Assembly (NCBI GenBank): GCA_003833135.1 | Contig: QZLH01000232.1 | Coordinates: 50,329-112,987, forward strand | DNA from: Oehlia diaphana | Taxonomy: Eukaryota > Glomeromycota > Glomeromycetes > Glomerales > Glomeraceae | Direction of reading: 5' to 3' | Length of the DNA: 62,659 nucleotides | Notes under the pieces: model-generated | The model's input: the letters and a program-made list of their open reading frames with translations, nothing else | Databases searched by the model: none | Told to the model about the DNA's origin: nothing | Position numbers and translations under genes: made by a program | Shown: in pieces, positions 34,370 through 46,440 of the stretch | Layout of the letters: each line of letters opens with the position of its first letter | Numbering within the stretch: position 1 is the stretch's first letter

Positions 34370-35640
34370 TGAAATAATGAAAAAGGACAATAAATAAAAT
34401 TTAATTTCTTTGTTATAATAAATTATTAACTCGTGAAAAATCCGCAACATGATCGGCAAATCAGATTAAGGCGCAACTTTTGATTTAACGGTTTTGATTG
34501 TTAACAATACTACTATCGAACAGAAAGAAAAATAGAAATATCATTCATCTTACATCAATGAGGTGATTTTCAACTAAAATTCCGAAGTAATGTCTTTGTT
34601 GATTTTGTAAATTTATAAAATATCTAAATAAAAGGATTATCTGAAATACAAATTACCGTATATTTATTTATAACCATTTCTTCTGGTCTTTCTGGCCCAA
34701 TATAAATGTCAAGTGTCAAATTGACACGTTTAAATTTCGAAATGCAGAAAGAATTGAATCGAAAGAAATAAGTTATAAATATAATAAAAAAGATTTTTCT
34801 TTTTTTTTTTTAAAAAAAAATGCGGTTGTGACTTATTGAAAATTAATGTAGAAAAATTACAGATTAAGGACTCTGCAATCAATTAACTACATTAAATGTA
34901 AAAATACCCACTCGAAAGCTAAATCCTGCCCTTAAAGAATAGCTCACCGTATAACGAACGAGACGCATACAGCAGTAAGCTCAAGATTACGAAAAAGGTG
35001 AAAGTAAAGGGGAAAGGGGAAAACGGAACCGAAAAGAACAAAGAGAAAAGAAAAAAAACAAATCATAAATCGAAAGGAAACCGTAGAATTCTTAACCTAC
35101 AAAAATAAATCTATACTCCTAAATGTTAGTGATAGAAAAATGATAAAAATAACTAAAAACTAAACCTCCAAATTTCTCTGCACTTTTATAAAATGAAGAC
35201 CGTATATGTTTAATACTCTTTTTGCCTTGATTTAATCGCTGAAGTGTTTGCTAATAAAGAGGATTTCAAGACAAGACCTGTTTTTTTCGGTGTGATCATT
35301 AAAAACAACTATATTAAAACATAAGATTAATAATTGTGTTAGAAGATTTCTGCGCTAAATGAAAATAAAAAAGAATGGTTTACACCATCATTTCGTATAA
35401 TGAACATAATGAACTTATTTATTATATAAATAAAAATGCTTAAACTCTGAACGAGTAATTTCATATTCATATACAAAGGACGCTCTGGTAAAATACTAAT
35501 TACTAATCCTATCGAAATAAAAACTAAATTTTTTATCTAACGAAACTTAATTAAAACTTATAAAATTTTTTTTTAAGGAAAATCAATAACATATAAATAT
35601 AAACCTTAAGATTTTTTCAAAACATATTATTATATTGGTA

Positions 35641-36281
35641 TTATCGTAATTCGTAATCACAATTTTTTCTCATTCGTTCAAAATCTAATTTTTTATTATT
35701 ATCTAAAATTCTATAATCGTACCACTTATTTAAAATGTGCAGCAATCTTGTTCCACTTTTACAATTAACTTCCATTACTGGAGTTGGATTTTTGCAATGA
35801 AGTTGTTCCGCATGTTCTGAAGTATGCGTGTTATTATTGTTAATACTTATCTCCAACCTCATCTTAGATGAACCTTGATACTTCTTTGTTCCATTCAAGA
35901 ATAATTTTCTAATAACGCTACAATAATGATTATTATCTTGCCCTTCGTCATCATATAATTCAAACCTGAGTATTGGATAAAGACCCTTCGCGATTGTTGT
36001 ACGATTAAGCTGTAATGATGAGAATTCACAAACAAGTTTTTCATAATATTCCATCCAATTAAAGATTGAATCTTTTGTTCCGATAACTATGAATCTTGAT
36101 CTTGAAGGCGTAAGTTGAATTTTATTAAGTTTATGAGGTACAAAAAGCCTAAGTGAATCGATCTTATTACCTAAAAAATTAAGAAATATATTATTTAAAA
36201 CAATTATTTTCTTCTTTGCTTGAATATCATATTGTATAATTACCCATTAAGTACCCGTATGCGACCATCTTTGCGTGTCAT
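35641..36281 (-). CDS. Unidentified protein, probably 2 or more exons
   Basis: A minus-strand frame stays open from 36170 (after a TTTTTTAG acceptor) to the stop at 35641-35643, about 175 residues. It is hydrophilic, with no membrane segment. Legible features are R-L-F-V-P-H-K-L-N-K-I-Q-L, S-R-S-R-F-I-V-I-G-T-K-D and an R-M-R-K-N-C-D-Y end. I do not recognise the family. A possible first exon is 36281-36266 (M-T-R-K-D plus part of a Gly codon) with a weak GTCGCA donor, in frame with the main exon. The upstream end is uncertain. The even composition and lack of stops make it more than chance. Confidence 0.5.
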
Positions 36282-37178
36282 TAATTTTGTGATATAAATG
36301 TTTTAAATATTTTGATTTCGTGAAAAAAAATGGATGATAATAGGGAATCTGTCAAAAAATTGCTACCTTTAAAAATGAAACTTATGATATACATTCCTTA
36401 ATAACAATATGAAGTTTATTCCAATAATTTCTACACGTTTTTGAAACATAAAAATCATTTACTGAATAGGTTAAGTAAGAATCGCGTGTTAACATTTTGA
36501 ATATTTTCTTTTACCAATAAAATCCATAAATTGACACTCGTCGGTTTCCAGGAAAAATCGTATGCTATTGAGATTTTTGCATTGAATTACTATAAAAAGA
36601 TTCTTTCAATGCAGTGTTTAAGAAATTCTTTTTTAATTTCGTACTAATTTCTAAAAAAAAAAAAAAAATCCGTGGTTACGTTAGTAAGCATTTTATATTA
36701 TCACATTATTAACAACATACTTAACCTGAATAAGAAATGAATCTCGTCCAAAAAAGTGTCGAATTATGGAATTAAACTTTCCTCACATAAACAATATATG
36801 CTAAAATTTCATGCTAACTTAACATAAATAAATGCAAACTTTTTTTTTTTTTTTTTTTATTCCAATCAAAATTGACAGAATCTTGAAAGGTAATAAATTT
36901 TTAATTTTTTGATAATCTCAAACAAATTTATAAACCTCGAATGATGTTATTAAATGAATTTTCATATGCAAAATCCCGTAATTAGGAAAAAATAATTTGA
37001 AATTTACGCATACTAATAGTTTCACGAGAATTTTATGGGTATATTTAATATCCGTGAAATCATCCCATTTAATTCGAAAGTTTTGATCTTCACGTGTTTC
37101 TATAGAAGTAATTCTTAATATTTTTAATTAGTATTCGTGCCACAAAAATTGAACTATCATATAATAAGTTAACTGTAG
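36282..37178. other. Intergenic, no gene seen
   Basis: A/T runs, including a poly-A at 36654-36668 and a poly-T at 36840-36859. Nothing else stands out. Confidence 0.4.
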
Positions 37179-37179
37179 C

Positions 37180-37363
37180 CCTGTTCATTTCCGGTCGGTT
37201 GGTTGAGGTTTAATTTGATTGGCTAGACCTGCTTGCATTTGATTACGCGACCCGACCTTTTAGACCAATATTTTTCTAAGTTTTTGAGGCTGACCACAAA
37301 TAAACAATTCCATTGGTACAATACAAACCAACCGAAAAATGCAACCGACCGGAAATGAACAGG
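37180..37363. mobile_element. 184-bp MITE with CCTGTTCATTTCCGGTCGG ends
   Basis: A long inverted repeat: CCTGTTCATTTCCGGTCGGT at the left is matched by its reverse complement at 37342-37363. Secondary GGTTGGTT/AACCAACC pairing lies just inside. It is clearly more GC-rich than its surroundings. No target duplication could be made out. Confidence 0.72.
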
Positions 37364-37779
37364 TCTTGTGTCACTTCGATCAATTAATATCTATTGTTTA
37401 TACTAATCTAGGGTGTGCACATAATTGATGATAGTCAAAAATATCATGTGTATTAGGTAAGGTTTAAAAAAGTTTAAAAAGTTTGATGGGTAGTGGGTAC
37501 ACCGGATAGAGTCGAATAATTAACGCTACCTAAAGGTAGCTTGTTATATTGTTTGATCGAGCCCGGATCAACCAATCAAACTTGGCTTCGTGCTGAATAT
37601 TAAACTATTAAATATTTTATGTTTTTAATCGTAAATCGATGATGCTTTCATTTTATATATATTTAACTATATAATTTCGAGAAATACATTTCAGGATATA
37701 ATTTAATTATACTGTAATCGTTAGAAAATGGTAAACGTATTAGATTTAATGAACAATTGGTATATATTGATTTTTTTTA

Positions 37780-37915
37780 CAACAAAATACCTCGATATGC
37801 TTTATAACGAAATTTCCGTAAATATCCCTTGCTATAACGAACCAGCCAATTAAATTATTTGAATTCTTCGCTATAATCTCAGATGAAAATCGGAGAGTTC
37901 GTTATAGTAGATACA
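37780..37915. repeat. TATAACGAA-bearing repeat, pogo/Tigger-like fragment
   Basis: Inverted TATAACGAA and TTCGTTATAG words, plus CGCTATAAT, occur in about 130 bp, together with ACCTCGATATGC. The word is typical of terminal regions of pogo-like elements. It is related to 48700-49112. Apart from it, 37364-39470 is AT-rich DNA without a gene. Confidence 0.45.
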
Positions 37916-39470
37916 AAAACAAAGGTTCTCCCTGTGTATTCCACTTCTCAATTTTAGTTGAACTATACACCATATGTGAATATATTGGCAGACTTCATGC
38001 CTATGCATTAATACTCTATGCAATGCACAAAATGATTTTGTGAAATCGCAATAGATATTTAATTTTGTTCTTCAATTATAATGAAAAAATGTAGTATTAG
38101 AAAATCAAATTTTATAAGCAAGTTTTTTTTAATGAATTAGATCATTTATTATCAGAATCTAAGGTAGTAAAAGTAAAAGATTATAATTAAATAAAATTAT
38201 TTCTCTATTTACATATCTACTTTCCTATTATAACTGATTCTTCTTTAACCTGTCTACTTTTAGCCAGGTTTTGTAAGAGAACTATAAGATGTAATAATTT
38301 CAAACCTATAAAAAGGTTTTTTTGAAGATTAGAATGACACTTTGTATTTAATATTAATAAATACTAAAATAAATAAGTAAAAAAAAAAAAATCTTCTGAT
38401 TTACTTTTCATATAACAGTTCTTTTTCCCAATATTCTTACAATAAAAAAAGTGCATTTTCTATTTTTTATCCATTTGGTAAATTACAATATCTAAATTTA
38501 CAGTATATGATTATTAAAGGTTAAATAAATTATAACTAATCTAACAAATTATTAAATGTATAAAAGAATTAAGAATAATAATATATTTTTGCTTTAACTT
38601 TATATATTTAACTTTATAAATTTAACTTTTTAAAATACAGATAATATAAATAATGGTAAATTTAATTATTTTTACTTAATTTTTATTATTAATTAATATT
38701 TATTTTTTTTATACTAAAAATTAATTTTGAAATCAATTTTTAATAAATATAATCTTATTATAAAAATTAATATTTTAGTAGAAAATTTAATACTATTTTA
38801 TGCAAATTATTGATTTAATATTAAAACTTTTTAGAAAATAAATTTGCAGTAATAATAAATTATAAATTTGGTATACATAATGTTTTTTTTTATATATCAC
38901 AAATCTGTAAGTATTAGCAAAGGACTATTTATCATATTTATTTTATATTTATACTAAACTAGTAAAATTTATTTTAATCACATTTTTGTTTCTATTATAA
39001 TTGATAATTTATTCCCTTTTAGTTTTGAATATATATCACAATTTATATAACAAATCTCTGAAATATATCAAATAAATATATAATATATAGATTGTGAAAT
39101 ATACAATGCAAAGGACTTAAATGGTTTCTATTTTCTTAATAAGATATAATATAACAATTTGTAATAACAATAGTATATAAAAAAGAAAAATAGGTAAATA
39201 TAATTAAAGGTATCATAAATTACAATTATTATATTTTTTCATATTCACATAATTTTGCTTTGCAGAGAGTTTGGATTGAAAGCATTTTCCCGGGCTTATC
39301 GTACAACAACCGAATCGGTCACGTTTTTACGCAGCACTCATAACGCGAACTTATAATATTTATTATTACTATTTCTTCAGTTGTTTTTCAGTATATGTGG
39401 CTTCAAGATTTATAATAACCCAACAGATTATTTGTAACTAATGATTTAATGAACTTGAAGTTAAAGAACT

Positions 39471-40245
39471 ATGGACGAGAGCTATAATAACGGATTACCA
39501 TTACAGGTATTACGTTATTTTGCCCAACTTAACATTTAGACAAGAAAGGAAGAACATGGGAAAAAAAACGCAGAGAAAAATCAAAGAAAGTAAAATCACG
39601 GGAAAGGAGAATAGCAAATCAACACATGTTCGGAGATTCGATTCGTTATTCTGACCGCGGAGGAACAAGAAAATTGCCCTCAATGTTGGGTAATTGCTCC
39701 GAGTTGGTATCCCTTAAGGGCCTTGCATGGACAAATAGAAGCTCCACGAAGCTGTGTCATTATGTATTCCCGGACAATCAATCTAATCGATGCGGAAAAA
39801 GTGACAATGCCTCCTTGTATTAAGTGTCCGCTCATTCTAGTCGAAAATATTTCAAGTGAATACGCGTGGCAAATTCTGTTGGTATGGGGATTATCAAAAA
39901 AAAATCCTATTGAAGAAATATATTTGTAGTATACAGCAAATTAAAAAGTATGGATTTAATCACATTATTTCTACGGAATTCTTTGTTTCGCTGGGACTCT
40001 ATGATTACTTGGAGATTATTCACGAAGAAATCCGAGGCTGGTCGGGCTGCATGGGAAGTAGCTTATGATGAGATCCAAGGACAATGGATGTATGTCCCGG
40101 TTATCTCATTTTTTTATCATAATTTGTTAATAAACTATATCTTTCTTCTAGAATCAGTTCTATCTTGCCGCCAAGGTGCGAGAAAAATAAGAAAATGGGG
40201 GTCCCTTGTCACATGTTGCATGTTCTGGATTTTACTTTCGATTTA
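39471..40245 (+). CDS. Probable small gene in a less AT-rich island, 3' end unclear
   Basis: M-D-E-S-Y-N-N-G-L-P-L-Q from the ATG at 39471 leads to a GT donor at 39507. An acceptor (GAATAG) at 39614 then joins in frame to a 267-bp or longer open exon (39615-39881 or to 39929). The exon has two Cys pairs, E-N-C-P-Q-C-W-V-I-A-P and M-P-P-C-I-K-C-P-L-I-L. Further open pieces at 39914-40245 include A-A-W-E-V-A-Y-D-E-I-Q-G-Q-W. They lie in another frame and need either an extra intron or a 1-nt change at a 9-A run (39896-39904). The CPQC/CIKC spacing suggests a zinc-binding domain. I do not recognise the family. Confidence 0.42.
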
Positions 40246-40624
40246 AGATCATTTATTATAAATAACAATTACTAGTTAATTTTATCAGACTATCAGTTAT
40301 ATAATATGCTACATTATAAAATATGGATCTAATCTATGTAGTGCTTAGTTGTATTATTAGTTTATTATTAATAAAAATTTGCTTGTTTACTTAAGTCACG
40401 CTTTTGTTTTTACAATGGTAACTAGATTACAAGTGCATTATAACTTATACAAATACTTCGAGAAGAAAAATAACTTCCAAAGCAAGGCGAGTAACTTTAC
40501 CGCCTCATCTAGCAAGAAGTCTAAGAAACTTGTTTGACCGGAGGAATCCAGCATCTTGAAAAATCAAATTCACAATAGGAATGGATGCTCTGAGATTCGA
40601 ATTTACTAAGTATTCGAGAAGGTT

Positions 40625-41760
40625 AGATGGCTGAAAATTGTTCTGGGGAGTATTTCTGACGGATAATTTCCTCTTTGCAACCCAAAAAATGTTCGGCTTG
40701 CTGGAAAGGTTCAGAAAAAAGTTCTGTGGAAGTAATAGAATATGAGATGGAATGTGGGGACGCCATAAAGTCATAAAGCATTAATGTTATATTTTCGCTT
40801 TTATGGTCTTTATTACACATCAGACAGGATACAGAACTATTAAACACGAGATATTCACTAGATTCTATACTATATTCTTTAATCCCGAGATAGCACTTGA
40901 TCCTGTCTATGTCTACACCTCCTTCACCAAAGACCTTAAGGATTTTCGAGCTCTTTCAGTTTTCTTACGCAAATTCACACCTGTAATCATGGTTTCATTT
41001 CCTTATATATTTCGATCTTGCTTTTTATCCTTAATCTTACCATCCACTGTGAGACTTCTGACTCTATTTTCAAATTCAAGAGAATAATAAAACCAGCGTA
41101 GAATTTGTTTCTGGCTTTGTTTTTATTGCTTTATCATATAATTCTGATAATTTTTGCGCAGATCCCGGAACCATATCTTGCATACAAGACTTACTAATTT
41201 TGACGACGCCTGTCTTATCGCCATTTGAAGAATTTAGAAGAAACAACACAGGTCAGCTCTCGAACTAAATCCTCCACTATTTGTTCTCTGATTCAAGTAC
41301 TATATTCAGAAGTAGTATCAGAATTGCCAAGATCAATCTGATCGTAACTTCTTGTAGCGGTTTTTACGTCTTCCGAATACAGTATCACTAGAATTATCAG
41401 CAGAATTGTTATGATCAGACGTTGCTTAATCTCATCACTAACCTTTTTCTTATTTACCGATTTCAAGAAAGCACCATCTCTCTATCCACGAGGGAAATGT
41501 CTTCAATAGAACTTACATCCTCCATATCAGTAATAATTTTCGTTGTTTGGTTTCCTCAATGTCGTGACTTAGTCTTGCTACTGCATCGCGTATTACATTC
41601 TCCTCAACAATCCATTCTCAGCCTCAACCTCAGCAAACTTTAGTAACTTCTCTTTAAGTTTGGGAAACTCAGCGTTCTTCGTCCTGGGCTCTGCAATCTC
41701 AGCTAAAAGCTTAGTATTTAATTCTCTCAATGAACCCATTGTAGGTTGAGCGTTAGACAT
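40625..41760 (-). pseudogene. Broken coiled-coil protein gene, lineage-expanded type
   Basis: From an ATG at 41760 on the minus strand the frame reads M-S-N-A-Q-P-T-M-G-S-L-R-E-L-N-T-K-L-L-A and continues with Glu/Lys/Leu heptads, then meets a stop after about 55 codons. Further coding-like pieces follow in shifted frames. They end in a readable 3' block, Y-L-V-F-N-S-S-V-S-C-L-M-C-N-K-D-H-K, down to a stop near 40625. The opening recalls a large coiled-coil family I associate with Rhizophagus; this is from memory. A TTATATATA box lies about 25 bp upstream of the ATG. Frame breaks make it a pseudogene or a badly fragmented copy. Confidence 0.5.
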
Positions 41761-43392
41761 TGTTTTATACAAGTGAGAATAATCGTCAGCATATATATAA
41801 AAGAGGTAATATCCTCACCATAATTACACTGCTAAATGTATGGATAATGCCTAAGGGCCACACTCTACCTAAACTATTCAATACACACATGATTCTAATT
41901 TATTTTTGATGACCATTTTTTCTATTCAGAATAGGCAAATCATGGATGATAGTAACCGTCATTGGCAAACCAATAGGCCAATCTTGAATTGATTGGACTA
42001 TATATTCATCCCTAGTAAGCTTAGGGCGAGCTTAACCGAATCAAAGATTTAATGAATAAAGATAAACATCTTGTTAATTCGTCACCATTGCTTTAACGTA
42101 TTTGGAGGCAATATCAAAAATTAGATTCACGTGAGATAAATGATAATCTAATAATTTATCTAATAGCATAACATCTTAATCCAGCCATTTGTAATTAACC
42201 TTATTTCTAGAATGTTCGTTTCTACCCAAGAGGCTGTTTTCTCGCAAACCTCTGACGAAAATATTAGAAAACACGAGAGACAACTTGATAACGTGGATGA
42301 TTTGATCCCGTTCTCATAATTTCTCCAAACTAAAATTGGATAAATCAACACTCATTGCAAAATAATCGCAGAGATGAAAATTCGCACTTCGCAAATGTGA
42401 CTGAAATGTACACTGTACGTGGAAACATTCGCACTAAATACACTAAATACCTCAATGCGTTCTTCAACAAAATGCTCAACCTCAACAGACCACTTAGGTA
42501 CTTACTAGCGCAAGAGTGATTTTGGGAAAGGTTTTTTTAAGAATTAAAAGATTTAACAATTTACACTTGTTATTATGATTAATTGTTATCAATGAATTAT
42601 AAAATAAAAATATACGTGAAGTAACACAAAAGACAATGTTAAAAATCAATTTTATAGGTGAATTTTTTTTTAATGAGTTAAAGTTCAAGCCAATTTTTAT
42701 AGTTCTACTGACCCACGCACTAAGAAAATTCGAAGAAATTCAAGGTTAACAGTTTTTATTATTCCGATGCAATTACATACCCACACGAAAAATGTTAAAA
42801 AATCCTTTTTTTCTCGGAAAAAATGTGTATTTATGTCTTTCTCAATCGTGATAACTTTTAAGAATGCAACCCCGAAATATGGGCGAATTCTTACTAATTT
42901 TTCAGACACATAAGTTCTCCACAATAAAATGCAAAAGTGAGCAAAAAATACTAGAGAGCCAGTATTCTGGTGTGTTTTAGTTCATGTATCAAGCCAGTGA
43001 AGCCACATATAAACGCATGATCACATGATATTAATGCCACGGTTCAAGTCACAAGATTTTTTATATGTCAAATCTATTTTTAGAATTTCTGAAAAAAAAT
43101 TCCGCGATTATTTTACATATTAAATAAGTTTTTTGCTTGATTAAAACTCATTAGTTAAGTCAGCTAGTGTAATAATGTTAAAAATACCACTTTTTACACT
43201 TTGAATTAATAAAATTTATTAAGTTTTATTTACAAAAAAAAAAAAAATAAATAAAAATCTATTCTAACTTTATAATAAAATAATGATTAATGATTATTAA
43301 TTACAATGCAACATTTTTAAAATACATTAGTTCAATAGAAACTTTAATTAGAAATCTATATATACAGAATATAAAAAGAATTAATATATTAA
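41761..43392. other. Intergenic, no supported gene
   Basis: Composition is less AT-rich up to about 43050 and then drops. Short open frames on the minus strand near 42160-42924 have no recognisable domain or start context and are left out. Confidence 0.4.
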
Positions 43393-45013
43393 TTACCAAA
43401 TAATGCAATCAGAGCATTCATCAAATCCTGTAAATCCTGTGAATATTTATTTTTTTTAAAAGAAAATAAAAATAATGATAATAATTAATTTTTTAATGTA
43501 AGTTTAACCTATTTTTAAAAATAATAGTAAACTTACTTGATGATGATAATTCATACATTGTAGATTTTGTGCGGATACAACTTGGTGCATTAAGAAAATT
43601 ACTGTTATGTGTGTTATGACTGGTATATGTACCTATTTCTAAGTTATATGATGATTCTCTTAGTAATTCTTTATATTGTTTTGTGTACTTTCTGAAATCA
43701 TAAGAATCTTCATTTCTTTTTGTATACATAAAGTCTCGTAATATACTATAAATTTGATTAGTATTTGGCCGATTTTCTGGAATTGTATCCCAGCATTTTT
43801 GAATTAACTTTTTCAAAGGTTCTGGTGTTTCATCCCCTATTTTTGGACGAATTCCGTGGCAAATATCAAGTGCAAGAGTAAAATCATTTGATTGATCATG
43901 AAATGGTTGGATTCCAGAGAATATTTCATTAATAATTATTCCAAAAGAATACACATCGGATGCTTGTGTATATCTTTCGTAACGTAATATCTCAGGTGCC
44001 ATATATGATACTATTCCATAGACTCTCATTTTGTCTGAGTTTATTTCATTTGCTGGTTTGCAATATCCAAAATCACTAATAGATATATCAGACTTTTTTT
44101 TAAAGGAATATAAAATATTTCCTGAGTGAAGGTCGCTGTGTATTATATTATGACTGTGAATACAGTCAAGTGCCAAACATATGCGTCCTATAATATCTAA
44201 TTTATCTTTCAGTGTTAACATATTATAATAATAATGAAGATAATCACGCAAACTACAATCTTTTAATTTAAGTACTAATGCATAATTAAGAGAATTAGGT
44301 TCTCTAGTTATTCCATAACATTGTATTACATGTGTATGATAATAATTAGAAAATTTTTTCAAAGTTTTTAACTATCAATAATAATGAAAAAACATTAACG
44401 TGAGGGAAAATGCGAGAAATGTAATTTATTATATTTATTCAATATACAGTACCTCATTTAGAAAGTCTTCACTAGGGTTCGGTTTATTCATAACTTTTGA
44501 TACTTTCAAAGCAACTTTGATTGGCTCAGATCTCTTCCAGTTATTAGATTCCTGATCCCATTTTTCAATTCGTCCATCTATCCAAGTAGCCGAAGATATA
44601 TTAGCAAACCCTCCCTCAGTCAAAAATTTAACGTCTGTAAATCTATCGTATGGAATCCATTCTAAAATACAAGATGAAGTTTGACTATCTTTTATTAAAT
44701 TATCTATTTCATCATTCCCACTAGTCCACTTATTAAAATCTTGTTCAAATCGTTTTGAATTACAAGATAAACACCAACTGCGAATTTTCATCACTTGAAA
44801 ACATCTTTTACACTTTCCATAAAGCATACGATATTTTTCTTCATTATTTTCATTATCATAACAATTTCTACAATACCAATTATGATTAATTTTATTTTTA
44901 CATATTTCACATAAAATAATGTTAAAATTTTTATATTTTACTTTTCTTTCATCTATATCCAAATCATAATCTGATGACAAAAATATTTTGCCTTGATCTT
45001 TATTATCAAGCAT
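43393..45013 (-). CDS. TKL-like kinase with Cys-rich N-terminus, paralog 2, altered HRD (3 exons, 479 aa)
   Basis: Exons on minus: 45013-44453, 44371-43537, 43436-43393. The start is the first true ATG, giving M-L-D-N-K. The N-terminal Cys module (C-E-I-C, C-R-N-C, C-K-R-C, C-L-S-C) and the S-S-D-Y-D-L-D opening match the paralogs. Kinase landmarks are E-G-G-F-A-N-I-S-S-A (glycine loop less canonical), V-A-L-K-V, D-F-G-Y-C-K and A-P-E-I-L. The catalytic loop reads H-S-D-L-H-S-G-N-I-L: the usual HRD Arg is Ser, while the Asp and Asn remain. The last exon encodes G-F-D-E-C-S-D-C-I-I-W. It may have weaker or non-activation-loop-regulated activity. Confidence 0.86.
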
Positions 45014-45120
45014 TTTTAATATTTGTATATTATAATTCAATTTGAATGATATGTTAAAAGAATGTAAATGAAATCTATAATAAATTTAAAAAATTTTCTT
45101 GTAGAAAAAAATCGAGAAAA

Positions 45121-45144
45121 TCTGATCCTTTAAATATAAAATGA
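45121..45144 (-). promoter_or_regulatory. Upstream box shared by kinase paralogs 2 and 3
   Basis: TCTGATCCTTTAAATATAAA (plus-strand reading) lies about 108-130 bp upstream of the paralog 2 ATG. The same sequence occurs at 48219-48242 before paralog 3. On the coding strand it contains TTTATATTTAAA, a TATA-like core. Flanking words (TTAACCAAATTTGA, GATCTGCACAAATAA) are also shared, so it may be either conserved control or simply recent duplication. Confidence 0.45.
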
Positions 45145-45350
45145 TGGAAAGAATTTGGAATAGTGTTTCAAAGAGTCTTAACCAAATTTGAAAAAAAATC
45201 ACGATCCCTTGATTAAAGTTTTATATAATTAGAATATGACGTTAAAATGATCTGCACAAATAAACATAGAACTTTCCCCAATTGCCTTTTAAGTTTCCCG
45301 AAAGGATTGACCTGCACTGCATAAGCCGAGGTATAAAATAACTATTACAT

Positions 45351-45446
45351 TTAACCGGGAGGAAAATTAACCGGTGGGCAGAATTACATAATTCCTAGTC
45401 AAGCTTCAAAACTGGAATTAACGACCCGGTTAATTTTCCCTGTTAA
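45351..45446. repeat. 96-bp hairpin repeat
   Basis: TTAACCGGGAGGAAAATTAACCGG at the left pairs with CCCGGTTAATTTTCCCTGTTAA at the right, with a loop of about 50 bp. It is GC-richer than its neighbours. A small fold-back element is likely. The rest of 45145-46440 shows no gene. Confidence 0.65.
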
Positions 45447-46440
45447 GATTCGCAACACTCTAATTTATAAATAGAAAGAATATTGAAAGTAGTTTCTATT
45501 TATGTAATTCTATTTATAGAATTCGATCGTGTATATGATTCAAAGTCAAGGCAAATTGTTAATGATATTGAAATATACATAAAAATTATTTGTTAATGTA
45601 CAGTATCACGATTCACAAAAGCATGGGAGCTATTGACTTGTCTATACTTTATAGTCACCACTTGCGGTTTCGGTAAATTTTTCTAATTTTAAAATATGTA
45701 ATTGTAAAAAGGTTTTATAAAGGGATGGTTGATGCGAATATTTAAATCTGTGAACTGCGCAACTGAACAATATAAGATTTGTGCAAAAACATATGTATGT
45801 TTAATTTCCGTAGGCATTTTGCAAATGCGTCACAAAATTCAAGCATTCTAATTTTCATTTTAGAAATAATCAAATACTATATGTGGGCAAACCCCGAGAA
45901 AATGCAGGGTTACCTATATATTTAGAACCGGGATTTCACATCGTGAAACGTCATAATTGTGATAGATTATATATATTAATGTTTAAAACGTAAAATTAAA
46001 TATAAACGTGAATTCTAACATAAATTCATAAGGAAAGAAGGATCTCAATTGTTTTTTTTCGCGGCAAAGACATAATAAAACTTTAATAGAAATGCTGTGG
46101 AACTGAAAAGGTTTTATGATTATACACAGAAATTATATTATTTGCAATTGTAATTTTGTTTAAACTTTATTAATTCATCACAATTACTAATGAAGTTGAT
46201 AAGGAACTATGATATTTATGATTAAAATAAAATAGTTAATACTGTATGTCATATTAATTGATAGGGGCTATTCAATAGAATTATTAACTATCACAGGATT
46301 CGAAGAATCGATTGTTTGTGAAAAATTGATATTTCATCGAAGCTTGTTAATTGTTTAATTTTGTTGATATATTTCAATAATTACAACTGCGGATTTTTTT
46401 CTGTAATTAGAAATTTTTGTTAGTAAAAAATTTATGTAAG

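Noticed and set aside
40505..41087. Alternative short frames on both strands over the coiled-coil pseudogene
   Set aside because: No consistent domain; the minus-strand reading with frame breaks explains them better.
42160..42924. Three minus-strand frames of 63-75 codons
   Set aside because: No recognisable family, no splice context, and composition like random AT-rich DNA.
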